Shown piece by piece: positions 48,801-61,158 of a stretch of DNA of 64,000 nucleotides; the first letter of the stretch is position 1, and the number at the start of each line of letters is the position of its first letter. Source of the DNA: Pontederia crassipes (Eukaryota; Streptophyta; Magnoliopsida; Commelinales; Pontederiaceae); NCBI GenBank assembly GCA_030549335.1, contig CM060195.1:7409001-7473000 (forward strand), given 5' to 3'. Under the pieces are notes generated by a model that saw only the letters and a program-made list of their open reading frames with translations, was not told where the DNA came from and searched no databases. The translations under genes and the position numbers were made by a program.

Positions 48801-51800
48801 CTTTTAAATATAATGAACATGGAGCTCAATAATTAACATATTTTATAATAATATAACTATTTTCATATTATTTTAATATAATAAGCCTACATTTTTTAGT
48901 TTTACATTCATACATATTAAAATTATACAAAATTAGAATATACTTTGGATAAATTTATTTAAAAATTATTGCAAATATCATTTATAAAATAAGATATTTA
49001 AATTAATGCTCAATATTTTAAAAAATATATATCTTAAGTATTTTATATATTCTTTGTAGAGTATTATTCATATTATATCTTTGATATTATAGAAAGTAAT
49101 ATTTTAATAAAAATCCAATTGAACACGATTAAATCGATCGAAGTCCGATCCAGTTTTAAAATATTGATGTTACATAACTTATTAAATTAAGAATTTAATG
49201 AGATATAGAAAGTTAAAATATATGAATATGTTACCTAATGACTAATGTGAAAAGATAATAATTTAATAGAAACAAATTAAGGCAAACAACATAATGAAAG
49301 AAGATGAGTGATTCTTGTGTTGTGGTCAAGCAATATAAACAATAATGTAGATTCACAATTATAAACATCATGGAAAGAAACAAGAGAATGACTCTTTATA
49401 TCTACTTAACTCCATTAAAATGGATATAATTATTTTTAAATTTAAAATATCAAATGTCCTAATCATATCACCTTTAATTATTACTTAGAGTAGGTTTTGA
49501 AAAAATTAATGTCATTTTTTTATAAATATATATTATATTTTTTCGATAAAAATATTTATTAATTATCGATAAGAAAATTGTAATACATTTTTTTAAGACA
49601 CGTGCATGAATGTAAAATAATACTTATTCTAATATTATAAAAGATTTAATATTTTTTATAATTGTATTAAATGTTTTAAACTATAAGCTTTACTAATATT
49701 TGTTTTTAATTTGATTTTTAAGATATTTATAGACATATTGTGTGTTACCAAAATAGTACTTAGATATTATAAATTATAATATATATAACTATATTATATT
49801 TATACATTTAAATTTATTTTTTAAAATATATATTTGAATTGAGCAAAGCATGATTGAGTTAAACTAGTTTTGTAATAAATGTAGGTCATGTTATATACTT
49901 CCATAGATAAAAAAAATAGGATATATGGAGGTGTAAACTCAAAAAGGATTTACATGAGTAGATTCATGGTTGGATCAATATTTAATGGTTGATGTACATT
50001 TAAATTATTTGATGATGTCGTCATGACATCAAATGACTAAAGTTATCCACCATAAGATTTCAATCCAATGGTTGGACTACACGTGTAAAGTCTTTATGGG
50101 TTTACACATGCATTTTTCTCTAAAAAAAATATTTGTGCTTATTGGGTTATCAAAATAATTTTTTAATTCTTCTGAAAGTATATAATTAATAATAATTTTA
50201 CATTGATTAGGAGAGTCATAGTTGTAACTATTTTATTAATGTTACAATAGACCTATAGAAGGACTTTGAAGGAGGAAGTGATATTGATATATTTTGAACA
50301 TAAATCTTTCTGTCAAACCTATTGTGTTCAATTTTTCATTATGTCGAAGTGTTCATATTCTTCTTATCATGAAAATACTTTATATGTTTTCTACAAATTG
50401 ACATATATTAGAACTAAAGATACTTGAGGATTGATAGTCTCATCAATAACTTTCAAATGAAACATTGTAATCAACTTATTTTGTCATCAAATTCATATAT
50501 AATCAATAATGTTGTATACACCATAAGTGCCCTATTATGTCACTTTAGATTTGAAAGAACATTTTCGAAAGTCAAAAGGATCAATACCTAGTCTCTTCAT
50601 GTGAGTTTTTTTTTATTTAGTTGGACTAGAGTCTTAAAATTTATGGGAAGAATTTCCAATCACGGCTCATGAATTACTTATTATGAATGAATTAAAAGAC
50701 TACTCAACAATTATTTTATAAACTTTTAGTAACATTTAACGATTCTTATGCTCTTTGTGTTAGATTTTGATGATAAATTATCTTTCTTCAATCAATCATT
50801 TTTACTTAATGCTAACAACACAATCGTATTTTTATATTGATATTATTGTAGTTATCCTTAGTACCTCATATCAAGTTAATTTCCTTGTTAGTAAATCACA
50901 AAATGTAGGTTCAAAACTAAGACGAGATTACAATATCATATTTCACCATTGTCATAAACATGATCATAAAAATATTAATGCATAATGATAGTATTTGTCT
51001 TAGTTTTGAATTCAATTATAACAAGTTTGGGAAAAATCTTATCATATAGCAACTATTGAAATGTCTAGTTAAATAATTTAAAAATTGTAATCGAAGATGA
51101 TAAATCAAAATCTAGTGTTTACAAATGAACAATATCATACTATTCTTAAACTTATCGATAATGATAAGTCAATTTTTACAACTCATGGTATTATCAATAT
51201 GGTGGATATAATTCATATTTTATCCAACATTCTCATTTTTCTTGGATGTTTCATATTTGGGCTTTCTATCATATAGCTTTTTCATTTAGAGTGGCTTGTT
51301 GATTTTGAATAAATTTCCCATGGCTTGTTGATTTTGAATAAATTTATGATGAATTATGAGAGAAGTTAAAAAAATGTGTTAGTATCCTAAATTTTGTTAT
51401 AATTTGACTTATGTTAAGCACCTTATCAGGTTTTTATTATCACTTGGTATCATAACAACCCAACAACAAATCTTTGTTCCCACTTTTTTTACCAAACCAA
51501 ATAGCACATTTTCAAGTTTGCAAACTCCACCTCGTTAATTATTAGAACAAGAAAAAAAAGAGTTAAACAAGGACAACAATATTTGCTATCAGGGCAAACT
51601 TGAAAATATTTGTTAATGGGACAAAATTTGAAGTTGCCAACGGATTCCTAAATTATGTATCCTTTAGAGATCATTTGGTTGCAAAATAAGTACTAGAATA
51701 CATTGATATTATGAGAATATAGCCAACTTTTTTTTATAGAATTAGAATATCTCAATCAAATATTGAAAAATTATAAAACCTTCGTATTTAACCCCAATAG

Positions 51801-53561
51801 GATAATAAATAGAAAAATATCTATATTTTCATTTTTTAACTTTCAATTATATTATATTTTTTAAAGTTTTGATCATATATTAATATTTTTACTATTATTA
51901 TAATATTAAACATCAACTCTTTATAATAAAAAAATAATTATATTTTTAGAATGAATTCAACTTTTTTAGAATACCGCACTATGTTGTTTTATTTTCTTTT
52001 ATTTTATTCCATAACCAAACGACACCTTATGATAAGTCCAGTGGAGTGATCATCTTGGCTTATAAAGATCTCTACTATTTTGTTAGGAATCAATTTATAG
52101 TAATAGTATCAGTTAAATAAAAAAAGCACAAAATCATAAAACTCTTACATATGTATAGTTTGACATTTACCTTTTTATAAGTCAAAATTTATTTTTAAAA
52201 TAAAAATCATGTAATTAAATATATAATTTCATCCTAGAATTAAAAAAACTAGATTATTTAGTTCAACAATCTTTCTTCAATGGAATTAGAGTTCAAAACT
52301 ATTTAGTGTCATTGCATCAAACTAAACATTTTTATCATATGTATGGATGTTACTTCTCATTATCTTCCTTAAACATGATTATGTTGGCATTATATCTTGG
52401 CGCTTCTAAAGTTTTGACCAAAATGCACATTTATCTAATTGTAATCATGAATGGGCTTGGTGATTTACTCTTGGAATTAAAAAACACCATGCAATTCTCG
52501 ATACTTTAGAAAACAAGAATCTTCAGGTTATTAGATAAAGGATGGACTTGGAAGTATATGTTTGATTGCATTTGTACATGAAAATTTAAAGAAACGTAGG
52601 AGAAAACTTTGAGATTTTTACCTTGCAGTATACGTGAACGAGTAGTTAGTCTTTTTTTTTATGTAATATTGTAATCGTATTATGACTATTAGTGTTTTAG
52701 TCACATAATATATTTTGAAATTAAATTGATCAAAATAACATATAAGAGTCGTTTGATTGGAGGATAAAATTTAGGTAGAATAAAATAACATAATATTATA
52801 TTTTTTATAAAAAGTCAAAATATTCTTATTCTATTAATGTTTGATTTTAAAAATTTAAGTAAATTAGAATATCTTATTATAGATAATCAATATTTTTTAT
52901 TATAAAAATAAATTTAATGATATAAAAATAAAATACGGTAAAAAAGGCAAAGATTGAAATACAAATATTTTTGACATTTAGAAGAAATACATATATTCTT
53001 CCTGGCAGCATAAAAATGATGATTTTGAGATGTTCTTACGTATTCGAACATTTGATAAAAAACATTTTTATTTCGATTTGTGTGTATCCACTATTTTTTA
53101 AACAAATGACCTTATAATAAATATTTGGATCAAAGTAGCTAAAAGTTAGAATTACTAAAATAATCATTACCAACATTTAGATTCTTAGAATACAAAAAAA
53201 TTGAAATAACCATTATCCACATTTCTAATACAAAATTAAATAGTACCTCCGTAAAAAAATTCCACGCTAACTTGACTTTTTAAAATTTTATAACGTCATT
53301 ATCATACAATAGCAAAACGATCGAAATGAAAAAAAAAAACTCGACAAGCCAAAAATTTAAACTAAATGAAAATAAAATAAGCAAAGGAAATGCCTAAAAC
53401 GACTTGGGCGGAAATTTGGGAGTTCCCGGGGGATTTCATTTTGTAACGTTTTTAAATTCGAATTCCCGCGCAGGAAATTATCTCCAACTTCATGATTACC
53501 GGGGAAAACCAACGCCGTCGATCCCCGCCCAAAACCTCCACCCAATTATGAGCAGCCACGT
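45843..53561. other. Large AT-rich intergenic region
   Basis: No intact gene is seen. 46050-46330 resembles the core of the MITE at 11899-12506 (TATTGTTAATAAATAAAA, TTTTTAATGAAATAATAAG). 46930-47080 is a broken Leu/Glu-rich frame. 48188-49165 looks like an old DNA element. The rest, about 49.2-53.3 kb, is AT-rich with no pattern I can name, except occasional (AT)n or poly(A/T) runs. G+C rises sharply from 53400 into the H2B promoter. Confidence 0.45.
48188..49165. mobile_element. Possible old DNA transposon with Mutator-like inverted ends
   Basis: The left end reads GTTTTGAAAATCGGATC followed by AACCGGTTCAACC. The right end, inverted, reads ATTTTAAAACTGGATCGGAC. GTTTTGAAA-C-GGACC ends are common on plant non-autonomous DNA elements. 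The inner ~950 bp is AT-rich without a frame. A target-site duplication was not resolved. Confidence 0.4.
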
Positions 53562-53688
53562 CGCGGATCACTTCCGCAACAGAATAACATCTCAGCCGTC
53601 CAGGCGGCAGTAGCCCGTCCCTCCCACGTCAGCGATCCGCGACCTCGCTTCTCGTCCAATAACAGCACGTTGGCGTATCCTATAAGTA
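53562..53688 (+). promoter_or_regulatory. Histone H2B promoter with Type I element
   Basis: 53624-53641 reads CCACGTCAGCGATCCGCG, an exact match to the plant histone Type I element (hexamer ACGTCA joined to the reversed octamer). A second octamer CGCGGATC lies in the opposite orientation at 53562-53569. A CCAAT word follows at about 53656, and a TATA-like TATAAGTA at 53681-53688, about 120 bp before the ATG. This layout is associated with S-phase expression of replication-dependent plant histone genes. Confidence 0.9.
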
Positions 53689-53807
53689 ACAAACCGATGG
53701 TTAGCCGAGTCCCCCATCATCCGAAGCAGCATCGATTGTTTTCTAACTCGACGACAACATCAACAAACGCCCTTCTCGTTTCCCATCCCTTCCGATCTCG
53801 ATCGACC

Positions 53808-54263
53808 ATGGCGCCCAAGGCCGAGAAGAAGCCCGCGGAGAAGAAGCCGGCGGAGGACAAGGAGAAGAAGACCGCCGCCGAGAAGGCTCCTGCGGAGAAG
53901 AAGCCCAAGGCCGAGAAGCGCCTCCCGGCGTCCAAGGGCGACGCCGCCGGCGGCGACAAGAAGAAGAAGAAGAAGGCCAAGAAGGGGACGGAGACGTACA
54001 AGATCTACATCTTCAAGGTCCTGAAGCAGGTGCATCCTGACATCGGGATCTCGAGCAAGGCCATGTCCATCATGAACTCGTTCATCAACGACATCTTCGA
54101 GAAGCTCGCGCAGGAGTCGTCCCGCCTCGCCCGCTACAACAAGAAGCCCACCATCACCTCTCGGGAGATCCAGACTTCCGTCCGCCTCGTTCTCCCCGGA
54201 GAGCTCGCCAAGCACGCCGTCTCTGAAGGCACTAAGGCCGTGACCAAGTTTACAAGTTCCTGA
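53808..54263 (+). CDS. H2B: Histone H2B
   Basis: An intronless 151-residue core histone that pairs with H2A in the nucleosome. The ATG at 53808 (GACCATGG context) is chosen because the protein then starts [16 protein letters not shown], the standard plant H2B tail of Lys/Ala/Pro repeats; an open frame extending upstream to 53670 runs through the promoter and is not used. The histone fold covers about residues 60-150, with [44 protein letters not shown] and the C-terminal helix ending AVTKFTSS, where the Lys is the conserved ubiquitination site. Absence of introns and strong G/C codon bias fit a replication-dependent histone. No lesion is seen. Confidence 0.99.
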   Translation: MAPKAEKKPAEKKPAEDKEKKTAAEKAPAEKKPKAEKRLPASKGDAAGGDKKKKKKAKKGTETYKIYIFKVLKQVHPDIGISSKAMSIMNSFINDIFEKLAQESSRLARYNKKPTITSREIQTSVRLVLPGELAKHAVSEGTKAVTKFTSS

Positions 54264-55069
54264 ACTCTGTATTTTGTATTATACGGATGTGTGCACGCAA
54301 GGCCTTCTGAATATGTCATCCTTTTGACAACAATCCTGCATTAACTATGTTAGTTTTTTCTATGATCAATTCTTTGTCCTCTTCTTTGAACGCAAGGTGT
54401 ATGATATGATGATTAGGAAATCTAACGACCACTTATCGAAAGTCTAACGACCACTGATCGAAACTTATCTGACCGGCGCTGTGTTCGTGTTTCTTTCGTT
54501 TATACACTTGTTTCTAGGGTAATTTATTCGAGGTCCCCCCTATTGTCTCTGCACATTGCGGGCACACTCGTTGTAATACGTTAATAAGTGTTCGCAACAA
54601 AATTTATCGCAATGATTAGTTCGTCACAATTTATTATCAAACCCATTACTAAAATGGTTTGGGCCCGACGATTTGATTTGAGATGGATTTCCCAGTCTAA
54701 AGTCTCCATCCCGATCAAATTAGGACGAAATTTGAATTGTTTGATTGCATTCCATGCCACCCCTTTGGGTCGTTTCAGTTCGGGTTTTTGTATTTGTACA
54801 AGTATGTAATGATGTCCCCGTCGTTCTAAGTTCTAACTGTGCCAACATTAGCGTTGAGTTGAGGAGTCGCTGGGTCTTTGTCCTCCTGCGGTGCCCCCCG
54901 TTCAACTACTCATCTTTATACTTATTGATTTTTTATCGTCAAACAAAACCTTTGCCCAACAATTAGTTGGAGCTGCTGCTGTTGTGTTGCTTAATTTGCT
55001 ATATATACACTTGTATATATGATTCGTCATGGCAAAGCGTCCTTGAACATGTGAAGTACCTTGCGGCAG
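54264..55069. other. Spacer between H2B and the small membrane-protein gene
   Basis: It holds the H2B 3' UTR. Short frames at 54588-54966 show no familiar motif. No other gene is seen. Confidence 0.5.
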
Positions 55070-55483
55070 ATGATAGCCTTCCGGTTCCGCCTCCCCGCAG
55101 GGTTCCGCGAGATGCTCGGCCACCGTTGGCCGCTGCTCCTTTACGCCGTCACCTGGACGGCCCTCATCACCGCCACCGTGGCTGTCGCGGCTTTCATGCC
55201 GGAGATGGCGTTCGTGTGGGCGGTCTCCCCGGCCTCGTCCTTCCAGCGGTCCTGCGGCGAGGCCTCCGTGAGGCTTCCCTTGGAGGGATCGCCCGACGAG
55301 GTGGTCTGCGTGCCGGCGCACCTCTTCGACCGTTCCAGCCTCGACGTCTTCGTCCCGCCCGTCTTCGCCGTCCTGGCGGTGGCCACCGCCGCCTGCGTCT
55401 GCACAGCCATTGGCTTGTGGGAGTCCGACGACGACGACGATGAAGAACAAGACGACGTCGAGAGCATGATCTCTCGTGGTTAA
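55070..55483 (+). CDS. Small plant-specific two-helix membrane protein, function unknown
   Basis: A single open frame of 137 aa, starting from the ATG at 55070. It has two hydrophobic segments, about residues 18-45 (LLLYAVTWTALITATVAVAA) and about 95-118 (VPPVFAVLAVATAACVCTA). They are separated by a hydrophilic loop of about 50 residues with two cysteines (SFQRSCGEAS, EVVCVPAH). The C-terminus is very acidic (Asp/Glu run) and ends MISRG. G+C and codon use are high, like the H2B gene and unlike the spacer, which supports it as real. The pattern recalls uncharacterised plant transmembrane proteins in which AFV-SPSSSF-C follows helix 1, but no function can be given. It is single-exon, on the same strand as H2B. 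Confidence 0.75.
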   Translation: MIAFRFRLPAGFREMLGHRWPLLLYAVTWTALITATVAVAAFMPEMAFVWAVSPASSFQRSCGEASVRLPLEGSPDEVVCVPAHLFDRSSLDVFVPPVFAVLAVATAACVCTAIGLWESDDDDDEEQDDVESMISRG

Positions 55484-55964
55484 TTAGGAATCATCCGTCA
55501 GGTAGTTGTGATCAAACCCGCGACAGCTACGTACTACGAGTTGCTGTTGCTCGTAATGTCATCCAAACAACAAATGTAGAAGTTGAAAAAAAAAACCTCT
55601 GCGAACAATTTGCAGTTAAAAGGCAGGGCCTAATGGCCTTATAGCCGAGATACAATTTGGTTGCATTAGATCCTATTTGTTGACAAATACAAGTTAAAAA
55701 TGTCCCCAGATGAAATGAGTAGATGATAGTTATAGCATAGGACTTGCTTGACATGGAGCTGCAAAAGATTCGATATAAAGTCTGACATGTAATAAGAACA
55801 AGTGAACAGAACAGCTGAGGTACTTGCAGCTATGGGATCATCCACTCGATGCTCAGTAGTTCTCCTTGTAATCGGAGGGAAGAGATAACTATGTTATGGA
55901 CAACTGGATCCTAATCATCGCCACATTATTGCAGATTTTTTTTTTTAACATCATTGGATGATTC

Positions 55965-58900
55965 CTAGCCTTGTGAGTATTCCTGTTTAGATGATGACTT
56001 CACCAACTTCTCGCTGAAGTCCCAGAGCTTCTTGGCCAAGGTCTCATCTCTGGCTTTAACACTCGGTGTATCCTCATTGCAGTCGACGAAGTACTTCCCA
56101 GTTACCCCCTTGAGACTCGGATGCAGCGCGACGAGGCATGTAGTTGCTGCCCCCTGCAAAAAATTTGAGTACGAATTGCTGATAAGAATTTAATTTATTC
56201 TTTGCTTCAACAGTATGGATAGATGGTTTGGTCCTTCGATTGATACTTTGGTTGGTCAGAAAGTTAAGAACATTGATGTTGTACGGATCATTCTCAATTG
56301 TATCAAGTATTACAATTCATTTTAGAATGATGAAGTGTTCAAAGTAGCTCTGTATTTCTCAAGGTTTGCTTCGTGGTCCATCTCAAAAACAAATATATGA
56401 ATCTCAGAAACAGCAAAAATCATTTTTTTATACTGGTCCATCCGCTTGTTCTTAAATACTATCAAATGAGAAGATTTTCTTGTGATTTGCAGGCACATGA
56501 ATCAGTCATTAAGTAAAAACTAAAACGATGTGATATTACAAGACAGAAATCTCGGAACTGCTTCGATACATAATTGTGGTTTTAATTACCGTAAGATACG
56601 TTCTATTATAATTTCAACTAATTTGAATCTTTCAATTAGCAGATAAATATCTCCAGTGGGTTTAAGCCTAGAGATACTTACCTGTGGCACGTTCTTCCAG
56701 AATAAGTAAGTGAATACTTTTAACACCGCTGCGATAGAATAAACAGTGTCAGAGGGGAATTTCTCATACTCAAGGTTTCTCGTCTATACTTTTATTAATG
56801 TAGAGTGGAATGAGGATGAACATACACATTAGAGTAAATGAGTGCCTCATCAGATTTGTCATTATCAGACCCGGATGAACAGAATTCACAGTAATGTTTG
56901 CCCCATCTTCCTGGTACAGAGAATGCAGGAATTAAGTATTATAGTTAGGAGCTCTCAAGATATCATGATAGAAGACATAAAGAGGGACAACATCAAGGGA
57001 TGATAGGAAACATATAAGAAAATGACAAGAAATGGAATTGTACAACCAAGAGCAACTGCATGTGGTACTATGACATGCAGTTACTAATGATGCCCTGTCT
57101 CACTGGAAAAGGGTATGGTAATATTGGCAGAGTTACAGCAAGCAGCACCTTTAAACGCCTAGCAAGCTCTGCTGTGTGCAGTATGTTAGCGAGCTTGGAT
57201 TGTCCATAAGCCTTTTTATCCGAGTATCTGAAAGGACAAGAACGAGGTGTAAACATTACCAATTAAGTTTTTTAAGTCAAACCAATTAAGATTTTAACCC
57301 TTAGCAATCTTTAGTAGAGAAAAGTGCTGCATAGGAAATTTATTCGTGGCAACTTAAAAACAATCACGCCATACCCTTCGATATCATTGAGTTTATCAAA
57401 CCGTATCACCTCTGGATAAGTATGAACATGAGCGATAGACGATAAATTCACAATGCGGCCCTCAATTCCTGTCTCCCTTGCCGTCCTTTTCATCTTCTCA
57501 AGAAGAAGATTCGTCAACAGAAAATGACCTGATAATAGGAGTCATGATCATGTAACATTACCAGAATCAGCAAGTTTGAGGATTTACATGGAGAAGAAAA
57601 AGGAATTCAAAGAAAAAAGTTACCAAGATGATTCGTCGCGAACTGCATTTCTATCCCATCTTCTGAAAGCTGATAAGGACAGAACATAACCCCAGCATTG
57701 TTTCTGCATGCAAAGTGGGGACAAAGAATTCAATGTTAGGAGCATCAAAGGCAAGGACCATCAGCTATTCATCATAAAAGAAACATATAACTCAAACTTT
57801 TGATTACATCAAGATATTAAGAGGAAGTGCCATTGCGAGGAACTCTTCTGCAAAAGCTCGCACAGACTTCAGAGAGCTAAGATCAAGCTTTAAGGCATCC
57901 ACCTTGGCCGCCGGGGTGCCTTTCAGGATCGTCTGCTTTACGTCATTGGCAGCTGCCATGTTCCTTGCAGCAATGACCACATGCGCTCCTCGAAGTGCAA
58001 AGATTCTTGCAGTTTCCGCTCCGATCCCGCTTGCACCTCCTGAATTGTAAGACTAGATGTTATACCCCAATGCCAATATGGTGAATTCAGATAATCATAA
58101 TACTCATATGAGTTAAGCATGATTTTTTAAAATCACTGTACATTCTATCTGGGTTACACAATTAATGTTGTTAAAAGTGAAATAAAACAAGATCAAAATG
58201 TTGAGATCAAGACTTGTTCGAAAATCAGATATGCTTAATTATGGCTAATTTCGGAATGCTAACATTTATGATGTGAAGGCATACACCAATTAGGATGAAG
58301 TAGCATGCAGGCAACAGATACGAATATCTAACTCCAGTTTAATGAACTCGGGATGAGCATCATTTTTTTTTCGGTAACAACCTATCGGTATCCAGAATTA
58401 TTAGCAACTGACTAATTCGGTATCGGAATGGAATCGGAAAAGATTTATAATCACTGGCTAACGCGGCGGATTCAATGTTCGAACCCGGAACTACTAGCAC
58501 CATAGAACCACCTAGGGGCGCAACTCACTAACCACTGCGTCAACTGACGTTGGTTCGGGATGAGCATCTTTTAAGCACAGCGAATCCTGCCAACCTGCTG
58601 ATGGTGACGAAATATGTGCAGCACTGCAACTGACAGAATCCGAGAGCTGGTCTAGAAATTGGACAACGGTAATAATGTCTCAGTCGCAAATGGATTCATG
58701 GATCGGAACGACCTACTAAATTAAAGTCAAGGCTCCACTCCATTAATTAATAACAGCTGGCCGAATACAAACAAGTTGGAGCGAAAGTTGCATGCCAAGA
58801 TAGACAAAAGAACTACGTATTCGCGCTTTCATGTTACATGTAGTGCACATTTGAGCCATCAGGGTACGGGGGTGGGGGGGATCAATTGAACATATGACAG

Positions 58901-59588
58901 GTTCAGGGCACACGTCTCCTCTTTGACTTTGGCTTAGCCGTGATGTAGAACTAAAAGGCAAATATTCATGTTGAAAAGTGCCAATTTCTAAAGCTGTTAA
59001 ATGGTGTAGATTCACAAGATAACACAAACGTAAATACCAACAAGAAAGATATTAATAATAACAAAATGACTAATTCAGCAAAAAAAAAAAGGGAAAAAAA
59101 TCAGATTGGTAGTAATAGTAAGTCTCCAATAAGAATATATCGCAAAAAGGAAAAAAAAGAGATAAAAAACATTTTAAAAAAAGAAAAAAAAAAAACAAAA
59201 GGGCACTCACTTTCACATCCAAACATTTGTGATATTAAACTCAACTAATTTGGACAAAAATGAAAACTTCATTACAAAGTAAGGTTCACAGCACATCAAT
59301 CTCTCCTCCAAAAGTTCAAACAATTAGCTGGATCAAATTTCAACGTGCGTAAGAAAATGGACGAAGAGAGCATGCATTTGGGATTGAGAAACGAGAAGGC
59401 AAATAATCTTGCAAAGGACGAAATCAAAAAGGGAATTGGGAGCAGCAAGATTGAGAATGGAATTAGATACCGGTGATGATGACGGTGAGCTTTGAGGCGT
59501 CAATGCCTTGTGTCACTTCCCCTGCAGTGGACGCCGATCCGAAGCCGCTCGGCCCAGGCTTTCCGGTGACCAGCGCCAGCAGTCCCAT
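55965..59588 (-). CDS. TIC32: Short-chain dehydrogenase/reductase, TIC32-like
   Basis: An NADP(H)-dependent SDR; the TIC32 family is linked to the chloroplast inner-envelope translocon as a redox/calmodulin sensor. Eight exons join in frame to 327 aa: 59471-59588, 57808-58039, 57624-57703, 57375-57528, 57149-57227, 56826-56910, 56682-56728, 55965-56153. Motifs: cofactor loop TGGASGIG (split by intron 1), INNAG, NHLGHFLLTN, IVNLSS with the catalytic Ser, catalytic YGQSK (Tyr and Lys), [12 protein letters not shown], and the C-terminal [10 protein letters not shown] and [10 protein letters not shown] typical of TIC32. The N-terminus [21 protein letters not shown] matches the family. Intron 1 (1.4 kb) has a tRNA-like repeat. 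All catalytic residues are present, so it should be active. TIC32-like paralogues are numerous in plants, so plastid location is inferred. Confidence 0.93.
58370..58560 (-). mobile_element. Possible tRNA-derived SINE or relic in SDR intron 1
   Basis: On the minus strand, a box A-like AGTGGTTAGTGAGTTGCG is followed about 35-45 bp later by a box B-like CCGGGTTCGAACA, the spacing of a tRNA gene. No cloverleaf with matching acceptor stem was seen, so it is not a tRNA gene. No target-site duplication was found. Confidence 0.4.
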
Positions 59589-59880
59589 CTCGTTGCAATC
59601 CACACGAACAACGAAGAACAATGGCCAAGTTTAGAACTTGCGCTGCCTGCTACTACTACCCTCCTATTTAAAGATGGCGGTGGCGGTGCCGGTGGGGTTA
59701 GAGAGAGAGAGAGAGAGAGAGAGAGATTGATTGTGTATGTACGTATGTATATGTATATATGGAATGGAAGGTTTTGTTGGTTGCGGGGAGGGGGCGAGAG
59801 AGAGAGAGAGAGAGAGGGGGAGAGAGAGGAGGAGGGCGGGGAGGGCGTTTTAAATGCGCCACGGTGCATGAGAGAGGCGA
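59589..59880 (-). promoter_or_regulatory. CT-rich upstream region of the SDR gene
   Basis: Two (GA)n runs on the plus strand, about 59701-59727 and 59797-59832, read as (CT)n on the coding strand, upstream of the start codon at 59588. Pyrimidine-rich leaders of this kind are common at plant promoters. A TATATATGG-like word lies between them (about 59754-59762). Confidence 0.6.
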
Positions 59881-60759
59881 GGCGTCAAGGGTGATGACAA
59901 CTTGTCAAACCCTCCTGTCCCTGCAAACGTACCCGAGCTATTTTTGTACATATGATGGGATTATATATATATATACGAAAATTAATAAGTAAATAAATAA
60001 TGTGTTAAGTTCTTGAAAGGAAAAAAAAATATTTTGTAAAGTAAAAGAAAAAAAAAATGTTTGTTCATCATCGTATGTCTATTATTTATGATAAATGGTG
60101 AATAAAAAAAATTAATCATTTGATCATGAATTGGACGTCAATTAATATTAATAGACGTATATGATGCTAAACTATTGTGTAAACTAGGTACCCTTCTTTT
60201 AATACATTAAGAAGTATTTAATTATTTATGCGCGTAGATATATTCGTAAATTCCTTATTTACTTTTTAGTTTTCGCCATGAATTTGTCTTCATAACTATA
60301 AAAATATGACGAAAGTATTTCGGGTATTAATTCGATGAAAATATTATCCAATAATTTTAGTTCAGTTTTTTTTTAAAAATGCTCTTAAAACTATTTAGAA
60401 AAATCACAAGGATCATTTTTTTTACTCGATGCCCTACGTTAATATAATAGTATTTTAAAATTTATATATTGAAGTAAAATTAATATAAATAAAGTTAGTT
60501 ATAAAATACAGTAAAACATTTGAAAACGATCAAATAAGAATTACAATGTGATAGAAGAATGAATAATTATTAAAAAAAATGATAATATAAGTAAAAAATG
60601 GGTTCCACATGGCCCCTCCATAATTTTGAATGGGTTCTAATTTTAATAGGTCAGTTTTATTGTATTCAAAAGTCACCCTAAAATATATTTTTATTGCTAT
60701 TTTTATTTTTTTTAGTCGAACAGATTTAGCTATTTATTTAAATTTTTTCTATCACATCC

Positions 60760-60817
<58 letters not shown>

Positions 60818-61158
60818 GAAGCAGATATGAACGCATGCAAGTCCTGAACATTAATTAATAAAAAAATAAATTAGATATGAACGATTGGACGTTATAAAAT
60901 TTACCCCTTTTAATCATAATAGATTCTTTTTCTAATTTATTTTAGGCAATACATTTATTGGTTATTCGGAGCAGACAGAGATAAGATAAAAAAGAAGATA
61001 ATTTGGAAGTTAGGTGAAAATTAAGAAATCTCATTAGTCGTAATCAAATTATTCAAAGATTATTTGGCACAGGATTTAGCGGCAAGCCCTGCTTTTCACT
61101 TCTTCTGAGCATAAATTCGAATGATTATGTCAACTCAGACATTTTGTTCGTCAAAATT
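59881..61158. other. AT-rich intergenic spacer
   Basis: No gene is seen. It contains the (AAT)n microsatellite at 60761-60817. Confidence 0.6.
60761..60817. repeat. (ATA/AAT)n microsatellite
   Basis: An uninterrupted trinucleotide run of about 19 units. Confidence 0.95.

Noticed and set aside
53717..54215. Open frames of 94 and 151 codons antisense to the H2B gene
   Set aside because: They are Leu/Gly/Arg-rich shadows produced by the H2B codon bias; the sense strand encodes a perfectly conserved histone.
54967..55450. Frames of 158 and 182 codons overlapping the small membrane-protein gene
   Set aside because: They are GC-rich shadows, full of Arg/His/Asp; the 55070-55483 frame alone has ordered hydrophobic segments.
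58440..58560. A tRNA gene
   Set aside because: A and B box-like words are present but no acceptor-stem pairing or anticodon arm could be folded.
59508..59894. Frames of 118-128 codons on both strands
   Set aside because: They run through (GA)n microsatellites and the first exon/5' region of the SDR gene; Arg-Glu and Ser-Leu runs are repeat artefacts.
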